Positions 1-8,701 are shown, numbered from the stretch's first letter. The stretch is DNA of 64,000 bases from Nonomuraea indica (GCF_002850745.1 NZ_KZ559470.1:132392-196391); one strand, 5' to 3'. The notes: generated by a model not told the origin, from the letters alone. Numbers and translations are program-made.

Positions 1-93
1 GGCCACCCGCCCACCCCACTCGGACCACCGACCCACCCCGCTCGAACGACCGACCCACCCCGCTCGAACCGCCGACGCGCTCCGCCGAGCCTG

Positions 94-134
94 CCGGACC
101 GGTACGCCGGGGTTACCGGACCGGTACGCCGGGG
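94..134. repeat. 19-bp direct repeat flanking the AraC-gene stop codon
   Basis: Two identical 19-bp copies (94-112 and 116-134, beginning CCGGACCGGTACG) are separated only by TTA, the complement of the TAA stop codon of the AraC-family gene. The duplication therefore straddles the end of that reading frame. The DNA before it (1-93) contains further imperfect repeats of a CGACCCACCCCGCTCGAAC type and no gene that I can recognise. Confidence 0.85.
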
Positions 135-1054
135 CCTCCGGATCGGCGGTAGTCGCCGGGGGTGGTGCCGTACCACTGCTTGAAGGCGAGGTGGAAGCCG
201 ACGTCGGAGCGGTAGCCGACGCGCCGCGCGATGGCGTGGTGCGGCAGCGCGGTCTCCGTCAGCAGCCGCGCCGCCTCCTGCATCCGCCGCGCGGTCAGGT
301 GCCGCATCGGCGCCTCCCCCACCAGCTCGCGGAACGTCGCGGCGAACGCCGAGCGTGATAGCCCCGCCTCCGCGGCGAGCAGGTCCAGCGTCCACGGCTC
401 GGCGAACCTGCGCTGCACGGCCAGCAGCGCCGCCCCCACGGCCGGGTGGCGCAGTGCCCGCAGCACCGGCTCGCCGGCGGCCAGGCCGCTCAGCGCGGCC
501 CGCAGCGCCAGCACGAAGGCCAGCTCGAACGCCCGCAGCGCCACCAGCGTCTGGCCGGGCACCGCCCGGTCCCACTCGGCGGCGAGGCCGGCCAGTGTGC
601 CGGTCAGCAGTGGCTGCCCGGCCAGCACGGCCCGGTCGAGGACGAGGACGGGCGGCAGCGCCCGGTACAGGGGAGCCGCCGCCGCGGCGTCGTAGTGCAG
701 GCCGCCGCAGAGCATCGTGGTCTCGGCGCCGGGGCCGTCGATCCGGACGCTCCGCGCCACGCCGGGCGGCCGCACGGGCAGCAGGCTCGCCAGCGGCACC
801 GTGGCCCGGCCGGGGGCGTCGGCCAGCCGGTGGGCCGCCCCGTGCGGGAAGACGGCCAGGTCACCCGCCGCCAGCAGCACCGGGTCGTGGCCGGGCAGCT
901 CGACCGTGCACGTTCCGGCCTGCACGTAGTGGATGAGCGCGCAGTCCTCGCCCTCGCCCGCCACGCCCCAGGGCGCGCGCGCCGTCCAGCGGCTGTGGAA
1001 GACGCCCTCCAGCCGCAGTGGCGCGAGCAACTCGCTGAGCAGATCATCGGTCAT
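113..1054 (-). CDS. AraC-family transcriptional regulator with cupin sensor domain
   Basis: A 313-residue regulator of the cupin-plus-AraC type. The N-terminal ~190 residues look like a cupin effector-binding domain (LAAGDLAVFPHG near residue 65). The last ~100 residues form the double helix-turn-helix DNA-binding domain, seen in LAAEAGLSRSAF and in the AraC signature around ARRVGYRSDVGFHLAFK. An AAGGA ribosome-binding site stands seven bases before the ATG. It is divergent from the NmrA-like reductase gene with only 70 bp between the starts, and such regulators usually control the neighbouring oxidoreductase. The effector cannot be told from sequence. Confidence 0.9.
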   Translation of the reverse strand: MTDDLLSELLAPLRLEGVFHSRWTARAPWGVAGEGEDCALIHYVQAGTCTVELPGHDPVLLAAGDLAVFPHGAAHRLADAPGRATVPLASLLPVRPPGVARSVRIDGPGAETTMLCGGLHYDAAAAAPLYRALPPVLVLDRAVLAGQPLLTGTLAGLAAEWDRAVPGQTLVALRAFELAFVLALRAALSGLAAGEPVLRALRHPAVGAALLAVQRRFAEPWTLDLLAAEAGLSRSAFAATFRELVGEAPMRHLTARRMQEAARLLTETALPHHAIARRVGYRSDVGFHLAFKQWYGTTPGDYRRSGGPGVPVR

Positions 1055-1124
1055 GGACGATCCTTAAAGACTCGCGGACCCGGCTTTATGGAGCGTACCG
1101 GCCGCGCGGCGCAGGCTGGTGGGC

Positions 1125-1970
1125 ATGAGAGTTCTGGTGTTCGGCGCGGGTGGCGCGCAGGGCGGAGCCGTGGCCCGGCGGCTGGCGGACGAGGGCCACG
1201 CGGTGCGGGGGCTGTCCCGGACGGGGGCGGCGCCGGACGGGGTCGAACCGTTCCGGGCCGATCTGGGGGACGCCGGGCGGGTCGCGGAGGCGTTCGCCGG
1301 GGTGACGCACGCCTCGGTGGTGCTGCCGCTGGAGTTCGACCCGGTCCTGGTGGCGGCGTACGTCCGGAACGTGGTGGAGGCGGCGACGGCGGCCGGGGTG
1401 CGGCGGCTGGTGTTCTGCACCGGCAACCGGCTGCCGGCGGAGGAGACGGGGGTGCCCGCGTTCGAGACGCGGCGGGCCGCGGCGCGGGCGATGCTGGAGT
1501 CGCCGGTGCCGTCGGTGGTGCTGTGTCCCCCGCTGTACCTGGAGAACCTCGCGGCGCCATGGGTGCGGGAGGGGCTGGCGGCGGAGGGGGTGCTGCGTTA
1601 CCCGGTCCCCGCGGGGGTGCGGGCGGCCTGGCTGAGCCACGCCGACCTGGCCGCCGCCACGCTGGCCGCGCTCACCGGTGAGGGACTGGAGGGCGCCACG
1701 CTGGACCTCGGGGGCGAACCGGTGACGGGCCCCGAGCTGGCCGCGGCCTTCGGGGCCCGCTACGAGGCGGTGGACGTGGACGCCTTCGAGGCGGGGCTGG
1801 CGGCGGTCGCGGGGGCGCGGACGGCCGCGGGGGTGGCGGCGACGTACCGGTGGATCGCGGGCCGGGGGCACGACCTGTACGCCGCTCCGGCCGGGGGCGC
1901 GGAGCGGCTCGGCATCACGGTGACGTCACCGGCCGCCTGGGCGTCCGCCCCGCGGTGGGCGTCCCGATGA
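1125..1970 (+). CDS. NmrA-like NAD(P)-binding oxidoreductase
   Basis: A 281-residue Rossmann-fold protein of the atypical short-chain dehydrogenase (NmrA/NAD(P)-binding) group. The dinucleotide loop is seen as FGAGGAQGGAVARRL at residues 5-19, and the C-terminal part (ATLDLGGEPVTGPELAAAFG) matches the usual end of the family. I start it at the ATG at 1125; a GTG two codons earlier is the alternative. It overlaps the next gene by four bases (ATGA), so the two are probably translated together. It is divergent from the AraC gene, its likely regulator. Substrate unknown. Confidence 0.85.
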   Translation: MRVLVFGAGGAQGGAVARRLADEGHAVRGLSRTGAAPDGVEPFRADLGDAGRVAEAFAGVTHASVVLPLEFDPVLVAAYVRNVVEAATAAGVRRLVFCTGNRLPAEETGVPAFETRRAAARAMLESPVPSVVLCPPLYLENLAAPWVREGLAAEGVLRYPVPAGVRAAWLSHADLAAATLAALTGEGLEGATLDLGGEPVTGPELAAAFGARYEAVDVDAFEAGLAAVAGARTAAGVAATYRWIAGRGHDLYAAPAGGAERLGITVTSPAAWASAPRWASR

Positions 1971-2479
1971 CGGCCCGGCCGCACGACGCCGAAGCGGACA
2001 CGCCGCGGGCGGGCACGCCGCGGGCGGGCACGCCGCAAGCCGACGCGGCACAGGCCGACGCGGCACAGGCCGACGCGCCGGTGGCCGACGCGGCGGAGGC
2101 GGACATGGCGGAGGGGGTGCGGGCGGAGGTCGTGCGGCATCACCAGGTCATCGAGGGGTGGCTGGCCGGGACGGCGCCCCGGGCGTCGTTCGGGCGGTTC
2201 GCCGACGCGCACGCGCCCGGCTTCACGCTGGCCGCGCCGGACGGGCGGCTCCTGTCGCGGGCCGAGGTGCTCGCCGAGGTGGAGGCCGCGTACGGGCGGA
2301 TGCCGGACGCGCGCATCGAGATCCGCGACGTCACCGTGGTGACCGCGACGCCGACCCTCGTCGTCGCCCGCTACGAGGAGTGGCAGGACGCGGCGGGCCG
2401 GCGGGCCACGGTCGTCCTGGAGCGCGGCCCGGCCGGGCCGCGCTGGCTGCACCTGCACGAGACCTGGCTGACCGGCTGA
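1967..2479 (+). CDS. NTF2-like (SnoaL/DUF4440-type) small protein with repetitive N-terminus
   Basis: A 170-residue protein whose residues ~50-170 resemble NTF2-like/DUF4440 proteins: an N-terminal helix (EVVRHHQVIEGWL), a curved sheet and the ending RWLHLHETWLTG. Start chosen at the ATG in the ATGA overlap with the reductase gene. The first ~45 residues are low-complexity pentapeptides (RAGTP, QADAA) encoded by 15-bp tandem repeats between about 1999 and 2085. That expansion is absent from normal family members, so an alternative start at the ATG at 2105 deserves thought. Function unknown; it may bind a small substrate or act as an isomerase or hydrolase. Confidence 0.75.
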   Translation: MTARPHDAEADTPRAGTPRAGTPQADAAQADAAQADAPVADAAEADMAEGVRAEVVRHHQVIEGWLAGTAPRASFGRFADAHAPGFTLAAPDGRLLSRAEVLAEVEAAYGRMPDARIEIRDVTVVTATPTLVVARYEEWQDAAGRRATVVLERGPAGPRWLHLHETWLTG

Positions 2480-2507
2480 GCCGGGCCGCCGGAGCGGCCG
2501 CGGCCGC

Positions 2508-2535
2508 GGCCCCGGCCCCGGCCCCGGCCCCGGCC
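2508..2535. repeat. GGCCCC hexanucleotide run between convergent genes
   Basis: About four and a half copies of the hexamer GGCCCC lie in the 59-bp gap between two convergent genes (ends at 2479 and 2539). The tract and its GC-palindromic flanks (CGGCCGCGGCC) could fold back on themselves and act as a bidirectional terminator. That role is inference; the repeat itself is plain. Confidence 0.7.
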
Positions 2536-2538
2536 GGG

Positions 2539-3702
2539 TCAGGAGACCGGCGGGGCCACCTCGCGCAGACGCTCGAAGTTCGCCACGTACTGCCGGTAGA
2601 TCGCCCTGTCGTTGAGCCGCAGCAGCGCCTCGTCGTTGCGGCGCAGCGACGTCTGGTTGTAGTTGTGGCTGCCGGTCAGCACCCAGTGGCCGTTGGCGGG
2701 GCCCTCGACCAGCAGGTACTTGGAGTGCAGGCGTCCCGGCAGCGTGCTGCCGCTGCCCAGGGCGCGCAGCTCGATGCGCGGCTCGGCCCGCAGCACCTGC
2801 TTGACCTCGTCGTCCATGATCCCGTGGACGATCCGCACCGTGCAGCCCCGCGCGGCGAGGTCGCGCAGCCTCTCCGCGATGGCCCTGCGGTACGCGTCCC
2901 ACTCGGACATGCCGACCCTGACCGTGGCGCCGCCCTCGCAGGAGACCTTGTCCAGCTCGTCGACGACGGGATCTCCGTCGGCCTTGGGGAAGAAGGAGGC
3001 CCGCACGGCGCCGCCGGCGGCGCCGGTCCGGACGACGCGGTAGTAGTCGAGGGTCTTCCGCTCGGCCGCCAGGTCGGCGAAGTAGCCGTCGTAGGCCTCG
3101 TACAGGCGCCTGTTGCCCGGCAGCACGAGGGCGTTGTTCCAGTAGGTCGTGGAGTTGAGGTCGGTCAGGTTGGCCGAGGACTGCACGACCACGTCGGACG
3201 CGCCGCCCGTGCTGGAGAACAGGTAGAACTTGTTGTGCTGGCCCTTGTCGCCGATGCACGCGGCGGTGCCGCCGGACATCGGGCCGGTGCACACGTGCAG
3301 CCACGACCGGGCCGACACGTCGGTGCCGAGCGCGTCGGCCAGCCGCCGGGCCACCGTCTGGCCGCGGCTGTCGCCGTCCACGATGACCCGCACGTCCACG
3401 CCGCGCCGGTTGGCCCTGATCAGCTCGTCGGCGAACGCGGCGCCGGCGGTGCCGGACATGACGAAGTGGGCGACCTGGATGCTCGCCCCGGCGGGGGTCC
3501 GGCGGATCAGGCCGCAGAGGGTGCGGACGATGGCTTCGGCGTCTCCTCCCACCGGGTCGTTGAAGACGGCGTGGCGGGTCACCGGTGTGTCCGGCGCGTC
3601 CGCGCAGGTGGAGACGCTCGCCGCGGCCGGGGCGGCCGGAGCGGCGAACGCGGCCGCGGCCATGACGGCAGCGGCCAGCGCGGACGGGAACGTGCCTGGC
3701 AT
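2539..3702 (-). CDS. Secreted phospholipase D-like protein
   Basis: A 387-residue exported protein with a Sec-type signal peptide (hydrophobic Ala-rich stretch to about residue 28, cleavage near AAAS). It carries the two HxK half-sites of the phospholipase D superfamily: HNKFYLF at residues 156-162 followed by SSANL, and HSKYLLVE at 326-333 followed by GSHNYN. The acidic residue four after the Lys is Ser in the first motif and Glu in the second, not the classic Asp. I have seen such variation in secreted actinobacterial members, but it makes the exact chemistry (phospholipase, phosphodiesterase or nuclease) uncertain. AAGGAG precedes the ATG. Confidence 0.85.
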   Translation of the reverse strand: MPGTFPSALAAAVMAAAAFAAPAAPAAASVSTCADAPDTPVTRHAVFNDPVGGDAEAIVRTLCGLIRRTPAGASIQVAHFVMSGTAGAAFADELIRANRRGVDVRVIVDGDSRGQTVARRLADALGTDVSARSWLHVCTGPMSGGTAACIGDKGQHNKFYLFSSTGGASDVVVQSSANLTDLNSTTYWNNALVLPGNRRLYEAYDGYFADLAAERKTLDYYRVVRTGAAGGAVRASFFPKADGDPVVDELDKVSCEGGATVRVGMSEWDAYRRAIAERLRDLAARGCTVRIVHGIMDDEVKQVLRAEPRIELRALGSGSTLPGRLHSKYLLVEGPANGHWVLTGSHNYNQTSLRRNDEALLRLNDRAIYRQYVANFERLREVAPPVS

Positions 3703-3876
3703 CGTGGTACTCCTTCACGTGGCGGACGTGTGCCGCCCGCACGGGGGCCTGGACAGCCTCGGGGGAAGGGCGCCGGTCGGCCCCGCGGCCCGCCCGCGCG
3801 GCTCCCCCGATCAGTGGCCGATCATGGCGTGCCCGTGGAAAAACGATCTGAAGGCGGGATCAACGGGGGACGAACG

Positions 3877-4497
3877 TCAGCGGGCCCCGCCCGAGGGCGC
3901 GCGGTCGAGAAGGGCGAAGGCGTGGTCGGCGGCGCGGACCGCCTCCGGCTCCACCTCGGCGATGGGCCGGCCGGCGGCGAGCGCCGCCCAGTTGCGCCGG
4001 GCCAGGACCCGCTGGGCGGCGAGCACCTGTCCGGCCAGCAGGTCTGCCGTGAGCGCGTCGGTCGTCTCGGCCAGCGTCTCGGCCAGCGCCCGCTCGTCCT
4101 CGGCCATGTGCTGGAACAGGCGGGCCGCCAGGCTGGGCGTGGCGAAGACCATCCGGTGGAAGGCCACCACCTGCGGGTCGTCGTTCAGCCCCGTGACGGG
4201 ATCGTGGCGCGCCAGCCCGTCGAGGAAGTGGCGGCGCAGCGCCTCGACGGGCCGCTCCCCCTCGCCGCGCGCGCGCACCACCCGGGCCGCCTCGGCCCGG
4301 TGGTCGGCGATGCGGTGGAGCACCAGGTCCTCCTTGGCCGGGAAGTACTTGAACAGCGTCGGCTTGGACACCTGCGCCGCCGCGGCCACCTCGGCGACGC
4401 TCACCTCGTCGAATCCCCGCTCCAGGAAGAGCGAGACGGCCGCCGCCGAGATCGCCTCGTGCACCCGCCGCCGCTGCCGCTCGCGTAGTCCCGTCAT
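3877..4497 (-). CDS. TetR-family repressor divergent from HelD-like helicase
   Basis: A 206-residue TetR-family regulator. The helix-turn-helix lies at residues ~18-52 (VSVAEVAAAAQVSKPTLFKY), followed by an all-helical ligand domain of normal length. It is divergent from the HelD-like helicase gene across a ~70-bp region holding a perfectly placed inverted repeat (4512-4553), so it most likely represses both itself and the helicase. The C-terminal family is not one I can name, and the ligand is unknown. Confidence 0.92.
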   Translation of the reverse strand: MTGLRERQRRRVHEAISAAAVSLFLERGFDEVSVAEVAAAAQVSKPTLFKYFPAKEDLVLHRIADHRAEAARVVRARGEGERPVEALRRHFLDGLARHDPVTGLNDDPQVVAFHRMVFATPSLAARLFQHMAEDERALAETLAETTDALTADLLAGQVLAAQRVLARRNWAALAAGRPIAEVEPEAVRAADHAFALLDRAPSGGAR

Positions 4498-4511
4498 GCG
4501 TCCACTCTAGC

Positions 4512-4553
4512 AAAGTGTTAACCTGGTCAAAATCTTTACTCAGTTAACGCTTT
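4512..4553. promoter_or_regulatory. Probable TetR operator between tetR and helD-like genes
   Basis: AAAGTGTTAAC (4512-4522) and GTTAACGCTTT (4543-4553) are inverted copies with ten of eleven bases matching, separated by 20 bp of unusually AT-rich DNA (GGTCAAAATCTTTACTC). The two arms are centred 31 bp apart, about three helical turns, so two dimers could bind on one face. Each arm also holds the palindrome GTTAAC. The position between two divergent starts fits an operator that also covers both promoters. Confidence 0.7.
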
Positions 4554-4566
4554 GGGGGTTCCCACC

Positions 4567-6552
4567 GTGGAAGGGCTCGACGAGGAGAGGCGGCACGCCG
4601 AGCGCTGCCGCGACGGGCTGCGCAGGATGCTCGACGCCGCACGCGACAACGTGATCACCGGGGAGACCGTGGCCGCCGACCGCTACAGCGCCGAACGCCT
4701 GGGCAGGCACCTCAAGAGCCTGGCCAAGGAGCTGAGCGAGGAGCCCGACGGGCCACCGTTCTTCGGCAGGCTCGACTTCGGCCGCGACTCCGCCGACCAC
4801 GCCGGGCGGGCCTACCACATCGGGCGGCGGCACATCCCGGGCGAGCACGGCGCCCCACCGCTCGTGGTCGACTGGCGCGCCCCCGTCTCCCGCGCCTTCT
4901 ACCGGGCCGGCGCGCGCGACCCTCAGGGGGTCGCGGTGCGCCGGCGGTTCGGCTGGTCCGGCGGCACGCTCACCTCGTACGAGGACGAACGGCTCGAACT
5001 GGGCGAGCAGGGCGAGCAGGGCGACAGCCGCATCCTGGCCGCCGAGATCGAGCGGCCCCGGGTCGGTCCCATGCGCGACATCGTCGCCACCATCCAGCCC
5101 GAGCAGGACGACCTCGTCCGCGCCGAGCTGGCGGAGTCGGTCTGCGTGCAGGGCGCGCCCGGCACCGGCAAGACGGCGGTCGGCCTGCACCGGGCCGCCT
5201 ACCTGCTGTACGCGCACCGGCAGCGGCTCGACCGCGGCGGCGTGCTCGTCCTCGGTCCCAACCCGGCGTTCCTCGGGTACATCGCCGCCGTGCTGCCCGC
5301 GCTGGGCGAGGCGGGCGTGGCGCAGACCACGCTGGAGCGGCTGCTCGCCACCGCGCCCGTCCGGGCCACCGACGACCCCGCCGCCGAGGCGGTCAAGCAC
5401 GACGTCCGGATGGCGGAGGTGCTGCGCCGCGCCCTGTACGCGCGGGTCGGGGAGCCGGACGGGCCGCTGGCGGTGCCCGACGGCTCCTACCGGTGGCGGG
5501 TGGGCGAGGACGAGCTGCGCGACATCGTCACCGGCACGCTGCGCGACGACCTGCCGTACCTGACCGGCCGCGAGCGGGTGCGCGCCCGCGTGGTCGAGCT
5601 GGTACGCCGCCAGGCCGAGGCCCGCGGCCAGGCGGCGAACGCGGCCTGGGTGCGGCGGATCGGCCGCGGCGTCACCCCGTTCCTGGACGCCGTCTGGCCC
5701 GCCGTGCGGCCGGAGGAGGTGCTGTGCGCGGTGCTGACCCGCCCGCCCGGCGACGGGCCGCTGACCGAGGAGGAGCGGCGCGCGATCACATGGGCGAGAC
5801 CGCCGCGCACCTACCGGACCGCCGCCTGGTCGCGGGCCGACCTGGTGCTGCTGGACGAGGTCGCCGGGCTGCTGGAGCGACCGGCCGGGTACGGCCATGT
5901 GATCGTGGACGAGGCGCAGGACCTGTCGCCCATGGAGTGCAGGGCGGTGGCGCGGCGCAGCGAGCACGGCTCGCTGACCGTGCTCGGGGACCTGGCGCAG
6001 GGCACCACGCCCTGGGCCGCCCGCTCCTGGGCGGAGGTGATGGCCGCGCTGGGAAAGCCGGAGGCGCGGGTCGTGGCGCTGACGACCGGGTTCCGGGTGC
6101 CGGCCACGGTGGTGGAGCTGGCGAACCGGCTGCTGACGGCGCTCGACGCGGATGTGCCCGAGACCCGCTCGTACCGCCGCGACGGGCGGCTGCGCCTCAT
6201 CCGCGTGCCGGGGCTCGAACGGGGCGTCGTGGCGGCGGCGCGCGAGGCGCTGACCTTCGAGGGGTCGGTGGGGGTGATCGCGGCCGACGACCACGCCGAG
6301 GCGCTGCGGGCGGCCCTGTGGGACGGCGGGCTCGATCTGGGCGAGCGGCTGAGCGTGCTGCCCGCGTCGCTGGCCAAGGGCCTGGAGTTCGACCACGTGG
6401 TGGTGGCCGAGCCGGCCGCCATCGTGGAGGCGGAGCGGCGCGGGCTCAACCGGCTGTACGTGGCGCTCACCCGCGCCGTCTCCCGGCTCGACGTGGTGCA
6501 CGCCCGGCCGCTGCCCGCCCAGCTTGAGGCCTCCGACCTGGCCCGGACCTGA
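4567..6552 (+). CDS. HelD-like superfamily 1 helicase/ATPase, first copy
   Basis: A 661-residue UvrD/Rep-like SF1 protein of the HelD type: a coiled-coil N-terminus (EERRHAERCRDGLRRMLD), a region containing DWRAPVSRAFYRA, then Walker A GAPGTGKTAV, Walker B/DEAQ box VIVDEAQDLSPME, and motifs V-VI near GLEFDHVVVAEP and YVALTRA. HelD proteins bind RNA polymerase, remove it from DNA and in some actinobacteria protect it from rifamycins. I use the GTG at 4567 (GGGGG eight bases upstream); an in-frame TTG lies at 4552. It is shorter than the second HelD in this window (818 residues). The divergent TetR gene suggests inducible expression. Confidence 0.85.
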   Translation: MEGLDEERRHAERCRDGLRRMLDAARDNVITGETVAADRYSAERLGRHLKSLAKELSEEPDGPPFFGRLDFGRDSADHAGRAYHIGRRHIPGEHGAPPLVVDWRAPVSRAFYRAGARDPQGVAVRRRFGWSGGTLTSYEDERLELGEQGEQGDSRILAAEIERPRVGPMRDIVATIQPEQDDLVRAELAESVCVQGAPGTGKTAVGLHRAAYLLYAHRQRLDRGGVLVLGPNPAFLGYIAAVLPALGEAGVAQTTLERLLATAPVRATDDPAAEAVKHDVRMAEVLRRALYARVGEPDGPLAVPDGSYRWRVGEDELRDIVTGTLRDDLPYLTGRERVRARVVELVRRQAEARGQAANAAWVRRIGRGVTPFLDAVWPAVRPEEVLCAVLTRPPGDGPLTEEERRAITWARPPRTYRTAAWSRADLVLLDEVAGLLERPAGYGHVIVDEAQDLSPMECRAVARRSEHGSLTVLGDLAQGTTPWAARSWAEVMAALGKPEARVVALTTGFRVPATVVELANRLLTALDADVPETRSYRRDGRLRLIRVPGLERGVVAAAREALTFEGSVGVIAADDHAEALRAALWDGGLDLGERLSVLPASLAKGLEFDHVVVAEPAAIVEAERRGLNRLYVALTRAVSRLDVVHARPLPAQLEASDLART

Positions 6553-6635
6553 AACTTTCACGGCCGGTCAACGGAGATGTCACCCCCTGGCCTGCGGCGA
6601 CGCGCCAGGCGGCGGCCGCGGTCCGGTGGCCGGCT

Positions 6636-6665
6636 TTGACGGTTCGGAAAGCGCTTTCCTATGGT
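6636..6665 (+). promoter_or_regulatory. Pectate lyase promoter with LacI-type operator in the spacer
   Basis: TTGACG (6636-6641) and TATGGT (6660-6665) are spaced by 18 bp. The spacer is largely filled by the perfect 14-bp palindrome GGAAAGCGCTTTCC (6646-6659) with a central CG, the hallmark of LacI-family operators. Binding there would block RNA polymerase, so the pectate lyase is probably repressed until a sugar (pectin product) is present. No lacI gene lies in the window. The distance to the ATG at 6718 leaves a ~45-nt leader. Confidence 0.75.
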
Positions 6666-6717
6666 TGCGGCGTCCGCGTGTTCCACCCCCACCCATCCCC
6701 CTGGGAGGAATCCACAG

Positions 6718-7665
6718 ATGCGCGCCCCACGACGTACCCTGATCGCCGGCCTGACCGCCGCCCTCGCCCTGACCGGCCTGGCCGCCGCCACGACCCAGCA
6801 GGCCGCGGCCGACACCGCCCTGGTCGGCTGGGCCACCCAGGGCGGCGGCACCACCGGTGGCGGTTCGACCCCGCCCACCACGGTCACCTCCTCCTCGGCG
6901 CTGTCCAGCGCCCTGTCGTCCGCCTCCCCCGCCGTGATCCGGGTGTCGGGGACGATCTCCTGCTCCGGCATGCTCCGGGTCGCCTCGAACAAGACCGTCA
7001 TCGGCAACTCCGGCGCGACGATCTGCGGCTGCGGACTCAACGTCTCCAGGGCGGCCAACGTGATCATCCGGAACCTCACCTTCCGCGGCTGGAACGACGA
7101 CGCCGTCAACGTGCAGTACTCCACCCGCGTGTGGATCGACCACAACACCTTCACCGACGGCGACGACGGCGCGGTGGACGTCAAGCGCGCCAGCGACTAC
7201 GTCACCGTCTCCTGGAACAGGGTCCACGACCACGACAAGTCCATGCTGCTCGGCCACAGCGACGACAACGGCGCGGAGGACCGGGGCAAGCTGCGGGTGA
7301 CGTACCACCACAACTGGTTCGACGGCTCCAACCAGCGCCACCCGCGCGTCCGCTTCGGCAACCCAGTGCACGTCTTCAACAACTTCTACGCCGACAACGG
7401 CGGCTACGGCGTCGCCTCTACCCAGGAGGCGGGCGTCCTGGTCGAGGGCAACTCCTTCGAGAACGTCGACGACCCCTACCACCGAGGCGAGGGCAGCTCC
7501 CCCGCCGGCAACCTGGTGGCCCGCGACAACCTCCTCGTCAACTCCGGCAGCGGCGACGCCGGCGGCAGCGTCAAGGCGATCCCCTACCCCTACCAGCTCG
7601 ACGCGCCCTCCAGCGTCAAGTCGATCGTGACGAACGGCGCCGGGGCGGGCCGCATCTCCCTCTGA
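6718..7665 (+). CDS. Secreted pectate lyase, polysaccharide lyase family 1
   Basis: A 315-residue exported pectate lyase that cleaves polygalacturonate by beta-elimination. The signal peptide covers about residues 1-30 (LIAGLTAALALTGLAAA). The right-handed beta-helix of PL1 is clear: VIIRNLTFRGWNDDAVNV, RVWIDHNTFTDGDDGAVDVK (calcium-binding acidic residues) and VTYHHNWFDGSNQRHPRVRFG with the conserved catalytic Arg region. A strong GGGAGGA site precedes the ATG at 6718. It carries only the catalytic module, unlike the modular PL1 gene at 54392-56008. Regulated by the operator just upstream. Confidence 0.93.
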   Translation: MRAPRRTLIAGLTAALALTGLAAATTQQAAADTALVGWATQGGGTTGGGSTPPTTVTSSSALSSALSSASPAVIRVSGTISCSGMLRVASNKTVIGNSGATICGCGLNVSRAANVIIRNLTFRGWNDDAVNVQYSTRVWIDHNTFTDGDDGAVDVKRASDYVTVSWNRVHDHDKSMLLGHSDDNGAEDRGKLRVTYHHNWFDGSNQRHPRVRFGNPVHVFNNFYADNGGYGVASTQEAGVLVEGNSFENVDDPYHRGEGSSPAGNLVARDNLLVNSGSGDAGGSVKAIPYPYQLDAPSSVKSIVTNGAGAGRISL

Positions 7666-8041
7666 TCCACGCCCGGCTCTGCCGATCCGCCCGACGGGCG
7701 GGGATTTCCGGCGGCCGTCCGGGGCGCCGCCACGCGCCCGCGAGCTGCGGGCCGGCCGCGCAACCCAGCGAGATGGGACGAGGATCTGACCGATTCTTTG
7801 GGCCGGATGGAATACGGATCACCGGATGTCCGTTAGAGTCGAATGGCCGATGTGGTCTGTGTCCCCCGGGCCGCAAATTACCGCCTTCACGGAATACCGT
7901 TCGGCTGGAGCCGTGTTGTGCATCTCGCCGAGGAGGCGACCGCCACATCGGCCTCAACGCTTTTCCCAGGCGCTCCGGCTCCGGCCGGGGCGCCTGCTCT
8001 ATGGTGGGGTGGCCGACCGACGACCCTCCCAGGAGAGCCTG
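7666..8041. other. Intergenic region, 376 bp
   Basis: No gene supported. Just after the pectate lyase there is a small hairpin (CCGCCC at 7687, GGGCGG at 7696) that could help termination. A less GC-rich patch lies around 7790-7850, with CCGGATG repeated twice, and could hold the acyltransferase promoter, but I see no convincing -35/-10 pair. Open frames here are extensions or shadows. Confidence 0.6.
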
Positions 8042-8701
8042 TTGCTGTACCAAGTGGTCAAGTTCGCCGCGACACCATTCGCCCACATGATGTGCCGCCC
8101 GCACATCTCCGGGGCGGCCCACGTGCCGAGGACGGGCCCCGCGATCCTGGCCGCCAACCACCTGTCCGTGCTCGACTCGTTCCTGCTGCCCGCGCTGCTG
8201 CCCCGGCACGTCACCTTCGCCGCCAAGAACGAGTACTTCAACGGCAACCCGGTCTCCGGCTGGTTCATGCGGCTCGGCGGCAGCCTGCCGACCGACCGCG
8301 AGAGCGCCCACGCCGCACAGGCCATGCTCGACGCGGCGGCGGACCTGCTGGAGCGGGGGGAACTGTTCGGCATCCATCCCGAAGGCACCCGCTCCCCCGA
8401 CGGCCGCCTCTACCGCGGCAAGATCGGCGTCGCCTGGCTCGCGCTCAAGACCGGCGCCCCGGTGCTGCCCGTCGCGCTCAGCGGCACCGAGAAGGTGCTC
8501 CCGGTCGGCGCCACGGTCCCCCGGCCGGCCAGGATCGGCATCACGATCGGCGCGCCGATGACGTTCGACGGCGACCATCGCAACGCCCGTGACCGCCGCC
8601 GGGTCACCGACGAGATCATGCAGGCCATCCAGAAGCTGTCCGGCCAGGAGTACGTGCCGACCTACGCGGCGAGCTTCAAGGCGGCACAGGGGATGTCGTA
8701 G
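8042..8701 (+). CDS. 1-acyl-glycerol-3-phosphate acyltransferase (PlsC family)
   Basis: A 219-residue PlsC-type acyltransferase, which adds the second acyl chain during phospholipid synthesis at the inner membrane. Motif I NHLSVLDS (catalytic His and Asp), the substrate-binding block FIHP-like GIHPEGTRSPDG and the late proline motif VLPVALSGT are all present. I start at a TTG at 8042 because AGGAG stands seven bases upstream and the protein then begins at the usual point (LYQVVKFAATPF); longer in-frame openings begin at 7826. Member of the short actinobacterial type; lipid A-like or mannolipid acylation cannot be excluded. Confidence 0.88.
   Translation: MLYQVVKFAATPFAHMMCRPHISGAAHVPRTGPAILAANHLSVLDSFLLPALLPRHVTFAAKNEYFNGNPVSGWFMRLGGSLPTDRESAHAAQAMLDAAADLLERGELFGIHPEGTRSPDGRLYRGKIGVAWLALKTGAPVLPVALSGTEKVLPVGATVPRPARIGITIGAPMTFDGDHRNARDRRRVTDEIMQAIQKLSGQEYVPTYAASFKAAQGMS

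Noticed and set aside
1..93. A gene at the left edge
   Set aside because: Only short repeats of CCACCCCGCTCGAAC type are visible and no frame with coding character reaches the edge.
5493..6527. Plus-strand 344-codon frame inside the first helD-like gene
   Set aside because: It lies wholly inside the helicase gene in another frame and its product is Gly/Arg/Ala-rich without motifs.
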